From: a virus
Virus record (IMG/VR): IMGVR_UViG_3300030329_004816
Coordinates: 1-47,240 of that record
DNA length: 47,240 nt
Strand: one strand, 5' to 3'
The stretch's first letter is position 1; each line of letters starts with the position of its first letter. The notes under the pieces were generated by a model, which was not told the origin of the DNA, ran no database searches, and saw only the letters and a program-made list of their open reading frames with translations. Made by a program: the position numbers and the translations under genes. Positions 33,133 to 41,995 of this stretch are shown in pieces.

Positions 33133-33161
33133 CGAATTTAGACACATAACGAAAAAAAACA

Positions 33162-35267
33162 ATGAAAGAACAAGTTGAAAAGTTTCTCGATGATCAAGGA
33201 GGATTTGCCGAAGAGCCGGATGCGACCAAGGCAAAAGTCCCATTTGTATCAGGAATGAGGCTTACTCTAAAACAAGAAGAGAATTTAGTTAAACATGCGA
33301 TGCGTAGGCTTGAGGATCTCGAGCGTGAATCAGGACGGAATTTAACTGGAAATTCGGATTGGTATGCTAATCTTGAAGGCTCAGAGCTAACAGCCGCTTC
33401 TCGCTCTTATCTGGGGAAAAGACAGCTTTTTAAATTGATTTACCAAAACAAGATGAACTTCCGGCCTCATTTGCTGGGAGGGATTTTCAGAGAGTCTAAT
33501 TTAGTAGTACCAATAGCCAGAAGGATTGTTCGCCAGATGGTAGCTCGAGCATCTCGGTTTTTCTTTGGGTCTGATCCTTGGTTTTCTGCACATGGTGTAG
33601 GCCAAAATGATAAAGTTCTTTCAAAGCAGATTCAGAAGTTCGCTGAGTGGAAGTTTTCTAGAGGCACAATCAATCAGGATTTAGCAAATGCTCTAGAGAA
33701 CACCTTTGTAAAAGGGGAGCAAGTAGTAAAGATTAACCATAAAATCGATGATGACTATTACACTTCAACCGAATCAATAATGGTTGATGAGAAAGGCGAG
33801 GCCTTTGTCGATTCGCAGGGGGGATATATCTACGACACCGATAGTTGGTCTCAAGACCCTATGACTGAATCATGGGTTATGGACAGAGATACATCTGTAG
33901 CTAGACCGGATTCGTTTGAATGGAAAGACATTGAAACTAAGAAAAGAGCAGTTCACTACGAAGGCCCAGAAATTAAACCTATCCATGAGAGGGATTTCTT
34001 GTTTCCTTTAACTGCTGAAAACATCCATGAGGCTGACACAGTTGTGCATCTTTACGACATGCCAGTGATGGATTTAGTCGATTACTACCAACGGAGAGAT
34101 ATGCTTGGGACAGATGAGGAAAGAAGAGAGGCAACGGAGAAGGCGATTGCTCTCATAAGGGGAGTATCGGGAGGAAGAGGGACTCATGCCGCCAGTTCAA
34201 AGAGTTTACCTGAAGTGGAGGAGAATATTGAAAACACTGACACCAGCGAGGAATCAGGAAGCCCTATAGCTAAGATAGCCGAGTTCCACATGACTTACGA
34301 TGTCGATGGGGATGGCATTTTGGAAAAGTTTATGCTTGTGATCGAAAGAGAAACCAAACTTCCTATTTTTTACGACTTTACAGCAGAATTGACCCCAGAC
34401 GGCAAACGGCCATTTGAGATGATGAGAATCAACCCTGTCCCGGGTAGAGCTTACGGAATTGGGGGAATCGAGATGTTTGAAAGCACTCAGAATATTATAG
34501 ACCTGCTTATTAACAGAATGAATCATTCACAATCTCGAGCAGGTAGGATTGATCTATGGAGGCCTTACAATACCGTTGAAGGTGATCGAGATCCTAGCCT
34601 TAAACTTAACTGGGGCCAAACATACACGCCAAAACCCGGCATTCCCGATGCAGAAGTATTATCTTCGGTCTATTTAAGGGACTTAAAAAGCAATGACTTG
34701 AAGGACTTGTCAGAATACTTTAGCCAGATGGCTATGAACGAGTCAGGCATCCAACACGCCAATGATAACTTGGTTTCAGGCCTACACTCCACACAACTGG
34801 CAACCGGGATTCGGAATATTGAAGCTGTAGGCAATGAGATGTTTTCTCTCTACATTACTCATTTACGTCCTCAGATAACTACGATTACTCAACGAGGCAT
34901 TTATTGTTTACTATATTATATGGATGCTGAAGAACCGTTCCTGTATTTTGAAGGTGATAATGCAGTCACAGATTATATCAGCTTACCCGACACATCTGAC
35001 TTTGACGTAAATGTAAGGATTCTAATGACGCAGGAAAGGAATGAAAGAATCTTAGAATCGAACGCTCAAGCAGAAGCATTGCTCGAGAGATTCAGGGCGA
35101 AGCCTACAGAGTTTCAGGAAATGGATGCTCCTATGTTACTTGAGCAATTACAAGCAATGCAGATTAGTGTAGCTGATCAGGTTGCTGTTCCCGGGCCTCA
35201 ACACCTTCCCGGGACAATGGCAGGGGAACCAGCCGCTCCGGAAGAGCCTCCAGAACCAACTTTATAA
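33162..35267 (+). CDS. Portal protein
   Basis: 701 aa, the size of podovirus-type portals. Supporting features are a basic, Trp/Arg-rich middle, the clip/stem-type segment with QNIIDLLINRMNHSQSRAGR and DLWRPYNTVEGD, and a long C-terminal helical part (SEYFSQMAMNESGI to ATGIRNIEAVGNEMFSLYI) ending in a Pro/Glu tail. The portal forms the dodecameric gate for DNA packaging and ejection. The gene follows the giant protein by 29 bp and is followed by the small gene typical of this position. The call is by pattern and context, since no terminase gene is in view to confirm the packaging module. Confidence 0.8.
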   Translation: MKEQVEKFLDDQGGFAEEPDATKAKVPFVSGMRLTLKQEENLVKHAMRRLEDLERESGRNLTGNSDWYANLEGSELTAASRSYLGKRQLFKLIYQNKMNFRPHLLGGIFRESNLVVPIARRIVRQMVARASRFFFGSDPWFSAHGVGQNDKVLSKQIQKFAEWKFSRGTINQDLANALENTFVKGEQVVKINHKIDDDYYTSTESIMVDEKGEAFVDSQGGYIYDTDSWSQDPMTESWVMDRDTSVARPDSFEWKDIETKKRAVHYEGPEIKPIHERDFLFPLTAENIHEADTVVHLYDMPVMDLVDYYQRRDMLGTDEERREATEKAIALIRGVSGGRGTHAASSKSLPEVEENIENTDTSEESGSPIAKIAEFHMTYDVDGDGILEKFMLVIERETKLPIFYDFTAELTPDGKRPFEMMRINPVPGRAYGIGGIEMFESTQNIIDLLINRMNHSQSRAGRIDLWRPYNTVEGDRDPSLKLNWGQTYTPKPGIPDAEVLSSVYLRDLKSNDLKDLSEYFSQMAMNESGIQHANDNLVSGLHSTQLATGIRNIEAVGNEMFSLYITHLRPQITTITQRGIYCLLYYMDAEEPFLYFEGDNAVTDYISLPDTSDFDVNVRILMTQERNERILESNAQAEALLERFRAKPTEFQEMDAPMLLEQLQAMQISVADQVAVPGPQHLPGTMAGEPAAPEEPPEPTL

Positions 35268-35530
35268 TGGATATTGAAGATAAAACCAGAAGAGCAGAGC
35301 TTGATCTTGGGCATATAGCAAAACTCCAAGACAGCATACCATTTAATGATTACTTTATAAGGAGGCTTGAGGAGAAAAGACAGGCTCTTGCAAAAGACAT
35401 TCTTGAGAATGATTCAATTGATACAGAAAAACGAGAATCTTTAAGAGTAGTATATCAATTTGTTGGTGAGCTAATAGATTTGCCTAAAACTGATAAAATG
35501 GCTATACGATCCTCGTTCAAAAATCTTTAA
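35267..35530 (+). CDS. Small portal-linked helical protein
   Basis: 87 aa, nearly all helical and charged (LGHIAKLQDSIPFNDYFIRR, then EKRQALAKDILEND and RVVYQFVGELIDLPKTDKM). Small proteins with a yFxRRLxEk pattern commonly follow podovirus-type portal genes; their role is unknown. The start ATG shares bases with the portal stop (TAATG). It converges on the gene at 35527 with a 4-nt overlap and no visible terminator. Confidence 0.65.
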   Translation: MDIEDKTRRAELDLGHIAKLQDSIPFNDYFIRRLEEKRQALAKDILENDSIDTEKRESLRVVYQFVGELIDLPKTDKMAIRSSFKNL

Positions 35531-35718
35531 TATTTCCCAATTCTATCGACCCACTTTGAAAACATCTCTGATTGAGAGATTTGGTTTTCTTTAGCTATAT
35601 TCTTGAATTTTTCAGCTATGTCAGGCTCAATCCTCATGGAAACCACTGTTCTAGGGCTGTCTCTACGTGGCCGACCTGCACCGGGTCTTGCACCTCCTCT
35701 ATTTGTTTTAGTTTCCAT
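35527..35718 (-). CDS. Ribbon-helix-helix-type DNA-binding protein with AT-hook-like tail
   Basis: 63 aa. The N-terminus GGARPGAGRPRRDSP is an extended AT-hook-like segment (GRP core). The rest has a strand (TVVSMRIEPD) and two helices (IAEKFKNIAKEN, SQSEMFSKWVDRI), the CopG/Arc-type ribbon-helix-helix pattern. It probably binds DNA as a dimer and may regulate the leftward replication genes or its own expression. It is separated from the primase-helicase gene by 41 bp. Confidence 0.7.
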   Translation of the reverse strand: METKTNRGGARPGAGRPRRDSPRTVVSMRIEPDIAEKFKNIAKENQISQSEMFSKWVDRIGKY

Positions 35719-35759
35719 TTAGCTGTTACTATATTTTATTTTTGAAAAAAGGCAAGTAT

Positions 35760-37874
35760 TCAATCAACTGAAATATCAGTAGCTTTATGGCCTTTTCTGT
35801 AAATCTTACCCCTTTTTCCTCGACCCCAAACTTCAAGATACTTTTCTTCATGGGCCTCTTTGATCGCTCTGTAACATGCTGATCGAGATGCTCCGAAATG
35901 TTCCTCGAGCTTTTCAGAGAGTTCACCGCCGGATATTTGGCCGCTAAACATATTCGCAATAACATTAGGCGGCATCTTAATCCCTGCTTTCATCTGATTC
36001 TGACCTTCCAATGACGCTCTAAACTCATCGAGGTCGAAATCTGGATCATATTCATATATGCCTGTTTCCTCATTAAATATGACACCGATTTCAGGAAGTA
36101 ACGCTCCGTCATTATTCTTGCCTCCTGCCAACATAAGTTGAGTATAATCATCTGGATCAACCTGCGTTAAATTCCATTGTGCTCGAACAGCATTGAGTAA
36201 GTTCTTTGAATTTCGTCCATAACTTGCCTTGTCCCACCCAGAGGCCTTCTGAGCACCTGCCTTACCTGTTAAAGAGTGATGAATGATTAAAGCACACCTA
36301 TCCGGATTTCCGGTTCTTATCGCTTGAGAAATTAGTCTAGTTACCTCACGCATCTCCGCATCACTGTTTAAATCTTTTGCTGTAAATGTGTTAAGAGGGT
36401 CAAGAACCACTATATCCGGTTGCTCATCATCAACTAACCCTGCAACCTGCCTGTAGTCTTCTTCAGTAGTCAAATCAACGTAAGCATCATCGATTGTTTC
36501 AACTGTATGGATTGCTAGGCATCTTTTAACCATAGCTAATTTGGAATCGGTAAGATCATAAGCCTTTGCGAGAGAGCGAAGGTCTGAGCTTAATCTTCTG
36601 TTATTATTCTCAGTTTGGATGATTAGCCATTTTTTACCTCGAGCGTGTGATTCGATCCCAAGAAACTTTTCACCGAGAATACAGCAAATTGCCATTTGCA
36701 AAACCATTCGAGATTTACCTACACCCCCGGGGCCGAGAAAAGAAACCATCCTACCAGCCGCTAACATCCGGTCACCTAGATAGTTGTCGCTATCATCAAA
36801 CTTCATATTGAGAAGTTCGTCAATGTTTCGGACGGTTAAGGTGCTTTGTCTCTTGGGTTGGGCTATTTCAACTGCGGCAAGAACATCTACAGCAGAAGCT
36901 CCATTCATTACCCAGTCATTTAAATCTTTCACTCCCTCCGGGGGCGCAGTGAACTGGATTCCTTTTCTAATAGCCATGAGGCCTTCACACCACTTTTCGT
37001 TGCCGTTTTTTTCGCCCTCTTTTGCAGGAGGATCGTTCTGACAGAAAGCGACAATAGATCCTCTAGTTCGGCCAATGAGCAAATCCTGAACAAGATCGGT
37101 TGCTGAACAAGATCGAGTTACAGCACACGGAGGTAACATATCAGGCATCTTGTCCACTTTCAGGGCATTAAGGAAAGCAAGACAATCCCATTCGCTTTCA
37201 AAAAGAACTAAGGGCTTTGTGTCATCTCTTACTTCCCCTATTTCCCAAGCTGTTACTGGCCGACCTCCGCCCAGGTATAACCAATCATTATCCTCATCTC
37301 TGAAATGTGTGTTAATTACATTACCTTGATTGTCGTGAACAGGCAGTGCAATCCTGTCATGCCACACTCCCACTAAACCTTCCTTATTCAACCATTTAAC
37401 AAACTCAGGCCTGTATCCTCGCCATTCCGCTAATTTGCTAACCCATTCCTCATCGAAAACTCGGCAACAGGTTTCCCAGTTAAATTTCACACTTTCACGA
37501 GCGTCATCCAATGTCTCTAGTGCTTTCGCCAAGGCTTCAGATGTCTTCTTACTCTTTTTGAGTTTTGGCTTTGGAGGAGGCCATGTGATCCCGGCCATGT
37601 TAAACCACTGCTCTCTTGCCTCCTTTTGACTTAATCCTCTTAGCTTCGCTATGAAGTCGATTTCATCACCTGCTTTATCTCCAGTACCAAAATCTTTCCA
37701 CTTAAATCGTCCGTTCTCGCCTTGGATAACGTGAAACGATCCCTTTTGTTCATCAGGTCTAAATGGAGACTTAACTAATTTTTCAGTAAAGCAATGTCCA
37801 AACCCTGAACTAATCATTACCTTTTCAAGAGGATATAACTGTCTGGCTTGGATTATTGCTTCTTGTATTTCCAT
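35760..37874 (-). CDS. Primase-helicase with Toprim-like and RecA-like ATPase domains
   Basis: 704 aa. The N-terminus resembles a CHC2-type primase zinc domain but without obvious zinc cysteines (SPFRPDEQKGSFHV, then KWKDFGTGDKAGDEIDFIAKL). A Toprim-like part follows at about 220-330 (PLVLFESEWDCLAFLNAL), then a RecA-like helicase domain with Walker A GPGGVGKS (381-388) and Walker B region DIVVLDPLNTF. The C-terminal 60 residues form a winged helix (GELSEKLEEHFGASRSACYR). It should prime and unwind phage DNA at the fork. It overlaps the upstream helicase gene at a TAATG junction, so both are translated together. Confidence 0.85.
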   Translation of the reverse strand: MEIQEAIIQARQLYPLEKVMISSGFGHCFTEKLVKSPFRPDEQKGSFHVIQGENGRFKWKDFGTGDKAGDEIDFIAKLRGLSQKEAREQWFNMAGITWPPPKPKLKKSKKTSEALAKALETLDDARESVKFNWETCCRVFDEEWVSKLAEWRGYRPEFVKWLNKEGLVGVWHDRIALPVHDNQGNVINTHFRDEDNDWLYLGGGRPVTAWEIGEVRDDTKPLVLFESEWDCLAFLNALKVDKMPDMLPPCAVTRSCSATDLVQDLLIGRTRGSIVAFCQNDPPAKEGEKNGNEKWCEGLMAIRKGIQFTAPPEGVKDLNDWVMNGASAVDVLAAVEIAQPKRQSTLTVRNIDELLNMKFDDSDNYLGDRMLAAGRMVSFLGPGGVGKSRMVLQMAICCILGEKFLGIESHARGKKWLIIQTENNNRRLSSDLRSLAKAYDLTDSKLAMVKRCLAIHTVETIDDAYVDLTTEEDYRQVAGLVDDEQPDIVVLDPLNTFTAKDLNSDAEMREVTRLISQAIRTGNPDRCALIIHHSLTGKAGAQKASGWDKASYGRNSKNLLNAVRAQWNLTQVDPDDYTQLMLAGGKNNDGALLPEIGVIFNEETGIYEYDPDFDLDEFRASLEGQNQMKAGIKMPPNVIANMFSGQISGGELSEKLEEHFGASRSACYRAIKEAHEEKYLEVWGRGKRGKIYRKGHKATDISVD

Positions 37875-39244
37875 TATCTTCTTTTTCTTAACAATGAGCC
37901 GATTAATTTAGTAGCGGCTTCACGAGAAGGAACCTGATTTACATCAACGTGAAACTTTTTTAATAATGCTAGTTGCTTGTTTGTGGGAGGATCGCCCTTT
38001 TTCATTCTGGCTATCGCTTTAACATCTCGCCCAACCCATGAACTCAACTGAGATAAACTAAAAATTCTCTCTTTCTTCTTTTTTAAGATCCGGAGCTTTC
38101 TCTCTAAAGCTTTTGTCCTTTCGGCCTCAATGTCCCTAGTTGCATCCGCTATGCCTTCTCCATCTCCCATGCGGTCAAATATTGAATCAATGGATTCATC
38201 ATTTGCCCCAAAAAGATGGGGAGCACGTATCAATTTGTGTTTTTCATGCTCCCATAGGAAATCCAAAAGAAGCAAATCCTCTTTACCCGGATAAATCCGA
38301 GTTCCTCTGCCTACCATCTGAGCAAAAAGTGGGAAGCTCTTAGTTGGCCTTAATGGGACTACGCAGGAGATTTCAGGGCAGTCATAGCCCTCTATTAATA
38401 GTGAGGCATTGCATATAGCTTGAAAGCCGCCCTCACGAAATTCCTTTAAAGTATCTTTGGAACCCTTGCCTCCTTCAACGTGATGAGCTTTCATTCCATA
38501 TCGATTCAGTGCATCTGCAAATTTTTTAGACGTAGCTCTCAAAGGTAAAAATACGATGGTCTTCCTGTCTTTGGCTTTTTCGACAACCATTTGAGCCGCT
38601 TTATCTAAAAAGGGGGATAATACCTCATCAACTCCAGTCACTTGATAATCGCCCGATGATTTAACTCTACTGAGGGACAATCCAAGAGGACAAGAGGCCA
38701 CAGTAATAGGAGACAGCCATCCTCCCTCTATCAATTCTATAAGAGTTGATTCATGTGAAATCTTCTGAAATGTATTACCCAAGTCCTTTCCATCTGCACG
38801 AGATGGAGTGGCTGTTACTCCTAATAGCTTAGTTCCCTTGAAATAACGGACAGTTTCCTGCCATGAATCGGCTTCTACGTGATGAGCTTCGTCAACAATC
38901 ACTAATCTAAAGTGATCTCTAGGCCATCGAGTCATCCTTTCCTTAGAAAAAGTTTGAATAGATCCGACTACCACATCTGCTTTATATGATGCAATTTGGC
39001 TCCCCATTTCAACTTCTGCATCAATTCCTTGAGATCGAAACTCTTCTGCGGCCTGATTTACGAGATTTTCCCGGTGCATCAAAGCTAAAACCTTTTTCCC
39101 GGAAGCCAGACATTCTTTTGCTATTTTAACAAAACAAAAGGTTTTACCTGCTCCAGTCGGTAAAATCGCTAGTAAGCTGTCCAGCGTCAGAAAATCATTC
39201 AGGACACTATTAACTAATGTCCTTTGATATGGCCTGAGACCCAT
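37874..39244 (-). CDS. SF2 DEAD/DEAH-type DNA helicase
   Basis: 456 aa with all landmarks of a superfamily 2 helicase: YQ near residue 6 (Q motif), PTGAGKT (29-35), DEAH (118-121), TATPSR, and the motif VI block QMVGRGTRIYPGK. The C-terminal 45 residues (PPTNKQLALLKKFHVDVNQV to IGSLLRKR) form a small helical module seen at the end of several phage helicases and nucleases. Likely roles are origin remodelling or branch processing during replication or recombination, comparable to UvsW/RadD-type helicases. Located between two small orphans and the primase-helicase in one leftward transcript. Confidence 0.9.
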   Translation of the reverse strand: MGLRPYQRTLVNSVLNDFLTLDSLLAILPTGAGKTFCFVKIAKECLASGKKVLALMHRENLVNQAAEEFRSQGIDAEVEMGSQIASYKADVVVGSIQTFSKERMTRWPRDHFRLVIVDEAHHVEADSWQETVRYFKGTKLLGVTATPSRADGKDLGNTFQKISHESTLIELIEGGWLSPITVASCPLGLSLSRVKSSGDYQVTGVDEVLSPFLDKAAQMVVEKAKDRKTIVFLPLRATSKKFADALNRYGMKAHHVEGGKGSKDTLKEFREGGFQAICNASLLIEGYDCPEISCVVPLRPTKSFPLFAQMVGRGTRIYPGKEDLLLLDFLWEHEKHKLIRAPHLFGANDESIDSIFDRMGDGEGIADATRDIEAERTKALERKLRILKKKKERIFSLSQLSSWVGRDVKAIARMKKGDPPTNKQLALLKKFHVDVNQVPSREAATKLIGSLLRKRR

Positions 39245-39592
39245 TTAATCGATCCCCCCCTTAAAGTTTGGAATTTCAGGCAAAATAACATCAACGCCGT
39301 GGGAGTTCATGCATGTTGCTAAAGCATAAATTGCAAGAATGAACATATCCCTCTCTTCAAATATTGAGACTTTCGAAACCTTTGAAGACGAAGCAAAACC
39401 AGCTTCAGGGAGACACATTAAATATATTAAATATTCAGAAACTTCCCACTTTGCCGCATATCCATAAACGTAATTGCCCCCTATCAACCTCAATTGAAAT
39501 AATCGGTTATCACCATAAACCTTCCATTCACTGCCGGTAGGGAATCCTTTTTCAAAGAAAATTGCAGATGTCGTAATATCAAGGGGGTTCAT
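39245..39592 (-). CDS. Hypothetical protein in the replication operon
   Basis: 115 aa when started at the ATG at 39592. The frame is open back to 39703, but that longer version overlaps the neighbouring gene by over 100 nt, whereas 39592 gives the ATGA overlap (4 nt) used throughout this operon. The product is mixed alpha/beta (DITTSAIFFEKG, YLIYLMCLPEAG, DMFILAIYALATCMNSHG) with no recognised family. It ends directly before the SF2 helicase gene. Confidence 0.65.
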   Translation of the reverse strand: MNPLDITTSAIFFEKGFPTGSEWKVYGDNRLFQLRLIGGNYVYGYAAKWEVSEYLIYLMCLPEAGFASSSKVSKVSIFEERDMFILAIYALATCMNSHGVDVILPEIPNFKGGID

Positions 39593-39891
39593 AAAACAGC
39601 CCCCTCCTTTAACTGCCCCCAAAAATCTAAAGGCTCCGGCTCTGGATTTGCCCTTGTTATGTAGATCGGATTCCGAGGCAGATAGTCTACGAACCTTTGA
39701 CACTTTCCAGTGTACTTAAGTTTGTCCATGCACTCGGCCTCTCCGAGCGGAATTAGCCACCATTCATCCGTGTCAGGAGGGGCGATTTTTTTTCGGATGC
39801 GATCAATTATTTGCGAACCTGCAAGGGTTTCGCCCTCTGGAAGAGCTAAGATTTCCTTACGAGCACTATCTACCCAGCTAGGAGGAATCAT
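39589..39891 (-). CDS. Hypothetical protein, first gene before the attP site
   Basis: 100 aa. It begins MIPPSWVDSARKEILALPEG, has a helical ETLAGSQIIDRIRKKI segment and a Trp/Pro-containing middle (DEWWLIPLGEAECMDKL). No family recognised. It is the first gene of the leftward replication series downstream of attP. The 5' end lies only 16 bp from the first arm-type repeat, so integrase binding could influence its expression. Confidence 0.6.
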   Translation of the reverse strand: MIPPSWVDSARKEILALPEGETLAGSQIIDRIRKKIAPPDTDEWWLIPLGEAECMDKLKYTGKCQRFVDYLPRNPIYITRANPEPEPLDFWGQLKEGAVL

Positions 39892-39907
39892 GCGAATACC
39901 TCCTTTT

Positions 39908-39929
39908 TTGGTATAAAGTTTGGTATAAA
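39908..39929 (+). repeat. attP arm-type integrase sites, left pair
   Basis: Two exact copies of TTGGTATAAA start 12 bp apart (39908-39917 and 39920-39929). The same 10-mer occurs as a second pair with the same 12-bp period and orientation at 40123-40144, on the other side of the tRNA-derived core. Paired direct repeats flanking a core next to an integrase gene are what arm-binding sites of a tyrosine integrase look like. Confidence 0.85.
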
Positions 39930-39978
39930 CTTTTTTGCCCCTGTTGGGGGAGTCTTTGTAACTCCTTGATAATTAAAG

Positions 39979-40037
39979 TGCTCGGAACAGGAATCGAACC
40001 TGCACCCCATTGCTGGGACTAGATCCTTAGTCTTGAG
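39979..40037 (-). other. attP core: 3' half of a class II tRNA gene (probably Leu)
   Basis: Read on the minus strand, the segment contains part of an anticodon loop (CTAAGGA), a long variable arm (CCC...GGG), a complete T arm (GCAGG TTCGATT CCTGT) and the 3' acceptor strand TCCGAGC plus discriminator A, ending at 39979. The long variable arm makes it class II (Leu, Ser or Tyr); Leu fits best, but the anticodon cannot be read safely because the match may begin in that loop. The 5' half is absent, so this is not a tRNA gene but the core by which the phage rebuilds the 3' end of the host gene on integration. The anticodon stem region forms GACTA/TAGTC inverted arms suitable as core-type integrase sites. 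Confidence 0.85.
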
Positions 40038-40122
40038 CTTTTTTATGTAGTAAGGTTTTTTTAGCTTGTTTTTAAAGTTATTTTTAGTACTATTATGCTG
40101 TAAGCGGCCCTTAGCTGTCTTT

Positions 40123-40144
40123 TTGGTATAAAAATTGGTATAAA
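40123..40144 (+). repeat. attP arm-type integrase sites, right pair
   Basis: TTGGTATAAA at 40123-40132 and 40135-40144, again 12 bp apart and in the same orientation as the left pair. This pair lies immediately before the integrase start codon at 40155, so integrase bound here would probably also repress its own gene. Confidence 0.85.
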
Positions 40145-40154
40145 AAAATAGCCT

Positions 40155-41234
40155 ATGAAAACAAAGAAAAAGAATCCGATCAAAGGTCTTTATAAAAACA
40201 ATGGAATATATTATTACAGACCATCTACGCAAGGTCTTTCGAAGAACACAAAAAGACCCAAATCCATCAGTCTCAAAACTAAAGATTTTGATGAAGCTCT
40301 TGAAAAAGTTATCGATTTGAAAGGAGTTAATTTTCAAACTCAGGGGAGGGGAATAGGAGAGTGGTTTGAAGTTTATCTTGCCGACAGAGAAAAAGGAAAA
40401 CATTACGCACCGAGCGTCCTTCCAAATGTCAAAAACATGGTTATAAAGTTTGTTGATTTTGTCGGCCCAAATACGACTCCGGAAAGCATTGGAAAAGGGA
40501 AGGCTATGGACTGGTACAACGAACTGAATGATGGCTCTCGTCAGCCTGTTTCTGTTAAAGGTTATATCCGGTACGCCAGAGCGTTCTTTACTTGGCTTGT
40601 TGATAAGGAAGTCATCAAGGTTAATCCATTTGCGAAGATGAAACTTCCTACTGATGCAGAAACCAGAATAACTGATTTCTGGACGGCAAAGGAAAGAGAT
40701 AAAATTCTTGAAGTGGCAAGTAACTCGAAAATACAAAGAAGAGAAGAAATGTTCTTCGTTTTGATGATGGGATTCTATGCAGGAATGCGAATCAAGGAAA
40801 TTCTCAATATCAAGTGGGGATGGTTCAACATTAAAGGTGACAAAGGCTCGATAACGATTCAAAATGAAGTTGAAGGGTTTAAAACCAAAAGCAGAAAGAA
40901 AAGAACTGTTCCTATGCCTTCTGCTCTTACTAAATTCGTTAAAAGCCTGGATTGGGGTGAAGATGAAGAATACGTCCTTTTTCCTGAAAAGGGTGCTCAA
41001 CTGCATCGGGCTAGAGGTCATAGATGGGACGCAAGAGGTTCTCTCGAAAGAGTTCTCAATGAAGCTAAGACTAAAGGAGGGTTTCATAAAATGAGACACA
41101 GCTACGCACATCTAAGGATTAATGCTAATACACCAGAAACGAAAATCATCACTTGGATGGGCATCACTCCCGAAGTCTACAGAAAGCACTATGCAGGTAT
41201 TTCAGAATTTGATGACGATGCGGATCTTATATAG
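40155..41234 (+). CDS. int: Tyrosine-type site-specific integrase
   Basis: 359 aa. An N-terminal arm-binding-like region (GLYKNNGIYYYRPSTQGLSK) and a SAM-like core-binding domain (VKGYIRYARAFFTWLVDKE) precede the catalytic domain. Catalytic residues visible are R212 (FYAGMRIKEIL), H311 and R314 (HKMRHSYAHL), W334 and the nucleophile Y346 (YRKHYAG). It would catalyse recombination between attP just upstream and a host tRNA gene, and prophage excision with a directionality factor not identified here. The gene runs against the surrounding leftward series. Its 3' end overlaps the convergent gene at 41189 by 46 nt. Confidence 0.93.
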   Translation: MKTKKKNPIKGLYKNNGIYYYRPSTQGLSKNTKRPKSISLKTKDFDEALEKVIDLKGVNFQTQGRGIGEWFEVYLADREKGKHYAPSVLPNVKNMVIKFVDFVGPNTTPESIGKGKAMDWYNELNDGSRQPVSVKGYIRYARAFFTWLVDKEVIKVNPFAKMKLPTDAETRITDFWTAKERDKILEVASNSKIQRREEMFFVLMMGFYAGMRIKEILNIKWGWFNIKGDKGSITIQNEVEGFKTKSRKKRTVPMPSALTKFVKSLDWGEDEEYVLFPEKGAQLHRARGHRWDARGSLERVLNEAKTKGGFHKMRHSYAHLRINANTPETKIITWMGITPEVYRKHYAGISEFDDDADLI

Positions 41235-41650
41235 CGAAGGGATGCCATATAGTCTCTGGCTGAAGGGAAGGATTTAATGGTCTTTTTCTTAGATTTCCAA
41301 AGGTGAACATTCACTTCCCACCCATCTCCTTCGAGTGATTCCTTTGAAAAGCACTGAATAACATTATCTTCAGGCTCCCAGAAAACGTCACGCACCTTCT
41401 GAAGTTCGTCCTGCTTGATAGCTCTGGATCTTCTCTTTTTTTTGCGCCCAAATTCATAAACAATGTGAACAGCAACATGTTCCCAGCCAGTGTCTTCCTT
41501 TTTGTATTTGCCATCGGAAACAACGCAAACAGCAAAGTTTGATGCCGATATTGGCAAAACAAACATTCCTCCATTTGGAAATTCTTCTTGGAGGGTCGCT
41601 AATGGGCCTGTTATGACACGGTACTCTTCTATTTTCCTTAGATCTCTCAT
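41189..41650 (-). CDS. Hypothetical protein, DUF7694-like
   Basis: 153 aa. The middle contains GWEHVAVHIV, then DELQKVRDVFWEPEDNVIQCF and WEVNVHLWKSKKKTIKSFPS. The GWEHVxV ... VxDxFWxPExxVxQ ... HLWK order is one I associate with a small family in phages and mobile elements (DUF7694-like), of unknown function. The C-terminal 15 residues are encoded antisense to the end of integrase. It is the last gene of the leftward series before the integrase interruption. Confidence 0.6.
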   Translation of the reverse strand: MRDLRKIEEYRVITGPLATLQEEFPNGGMFVLPISASNFAVCVVSDGKYKKEDTGWEHVAVHIVYEFGRKKKRRSRAIKQDELQKVRDVFWEPEDNVIQCFSKESLEGDGWEVNVHLWKSKKKTIKSFPSARDYMASLRYIRSASSSNSEIPA

Positions 41651-41755
41651 ATTATTTAGTAAGCGGCTTTTATGCGATTACCGCTTTGGCGTTGAACGTA
41701 TGACCAAGTGATACCTATGAAAACTCACTCGCCGCAATGCCGTTTCTCCCTCCGT

Positions 41756-41995
41756 TCAATTGTTATTTAAAGTATGGTTAAAATTTTCGGGTGAGGGCCA
41801 CCCTTCTTGATCCGCCCTTGTCCATGCCGCATCAATTCTGTCCTTAGAGTAGGTAGTATTCCGATGATGCTGAACAGTGGGTTTTAAACCGAAGTTCTTT
41901 CTTAGTACGGTTAGGTTGCCACGGCCTCCAACGTATGCCTCTGCTACTTTTCTTTTCATGCCTCGAGGCCAAGCACTTGGTATCTCAATAGCCAT
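41756..41995 (-). CDS. Small hypothetical protein
   Basis: 79 aa, basic N-terminal half with a possible helix-turn-helix-like stretch (MKRKVAEAYVGGRGNLTVLRKNFGL) and an Asn/His-rich C-terminus. No family recognised. It lies 2 bp after the preceding small membrane protein gene in the leftward series. The 105 bp after its stop hold a possible AAGCGG/CCGCTT hairpin but no convincing terminator. Confidence 0.5.
   Translation of the reverse strand: MAIEIPSAWPRGMKRKVAEAYVGGRGNLTVLRKNFGLKPTVQHHRNTTYSKDRIDAAWTRADQEGWPSPENFNHTLNNN

Noticed and set aside
39593-39703. Longer start for the gene ending at 39245
   Set aside because: It would overlap the neighbouring gene by more than 100 nt. The ATG at 39592 gives the ATGA overlap typical of this operon.
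39979-40060. Functional tRNA gene
   Set aside because: Only the 3' half (variable arm, T arm, acceptor 3' strand) is present. The 5' acceptor strand and D arm are absent in the following 60 bp, so it is an att core and not a gene.
39888-41111. 407-residue minus-strand open frame opposite the integrase
   Set aside because: It is antisense to a clear tyrosine integrase, runs through the tRNA-derived attP core and the arm repeats, and its product is Phe/Ser/Arg-rich with no recognisable domain.
41659-41687. AAGCGG...CCGCTT hairpin as a terminator
   Set aside because: The stem is only 6 bp with a 14-nt loop and is not followed by a T-tract in either direction.
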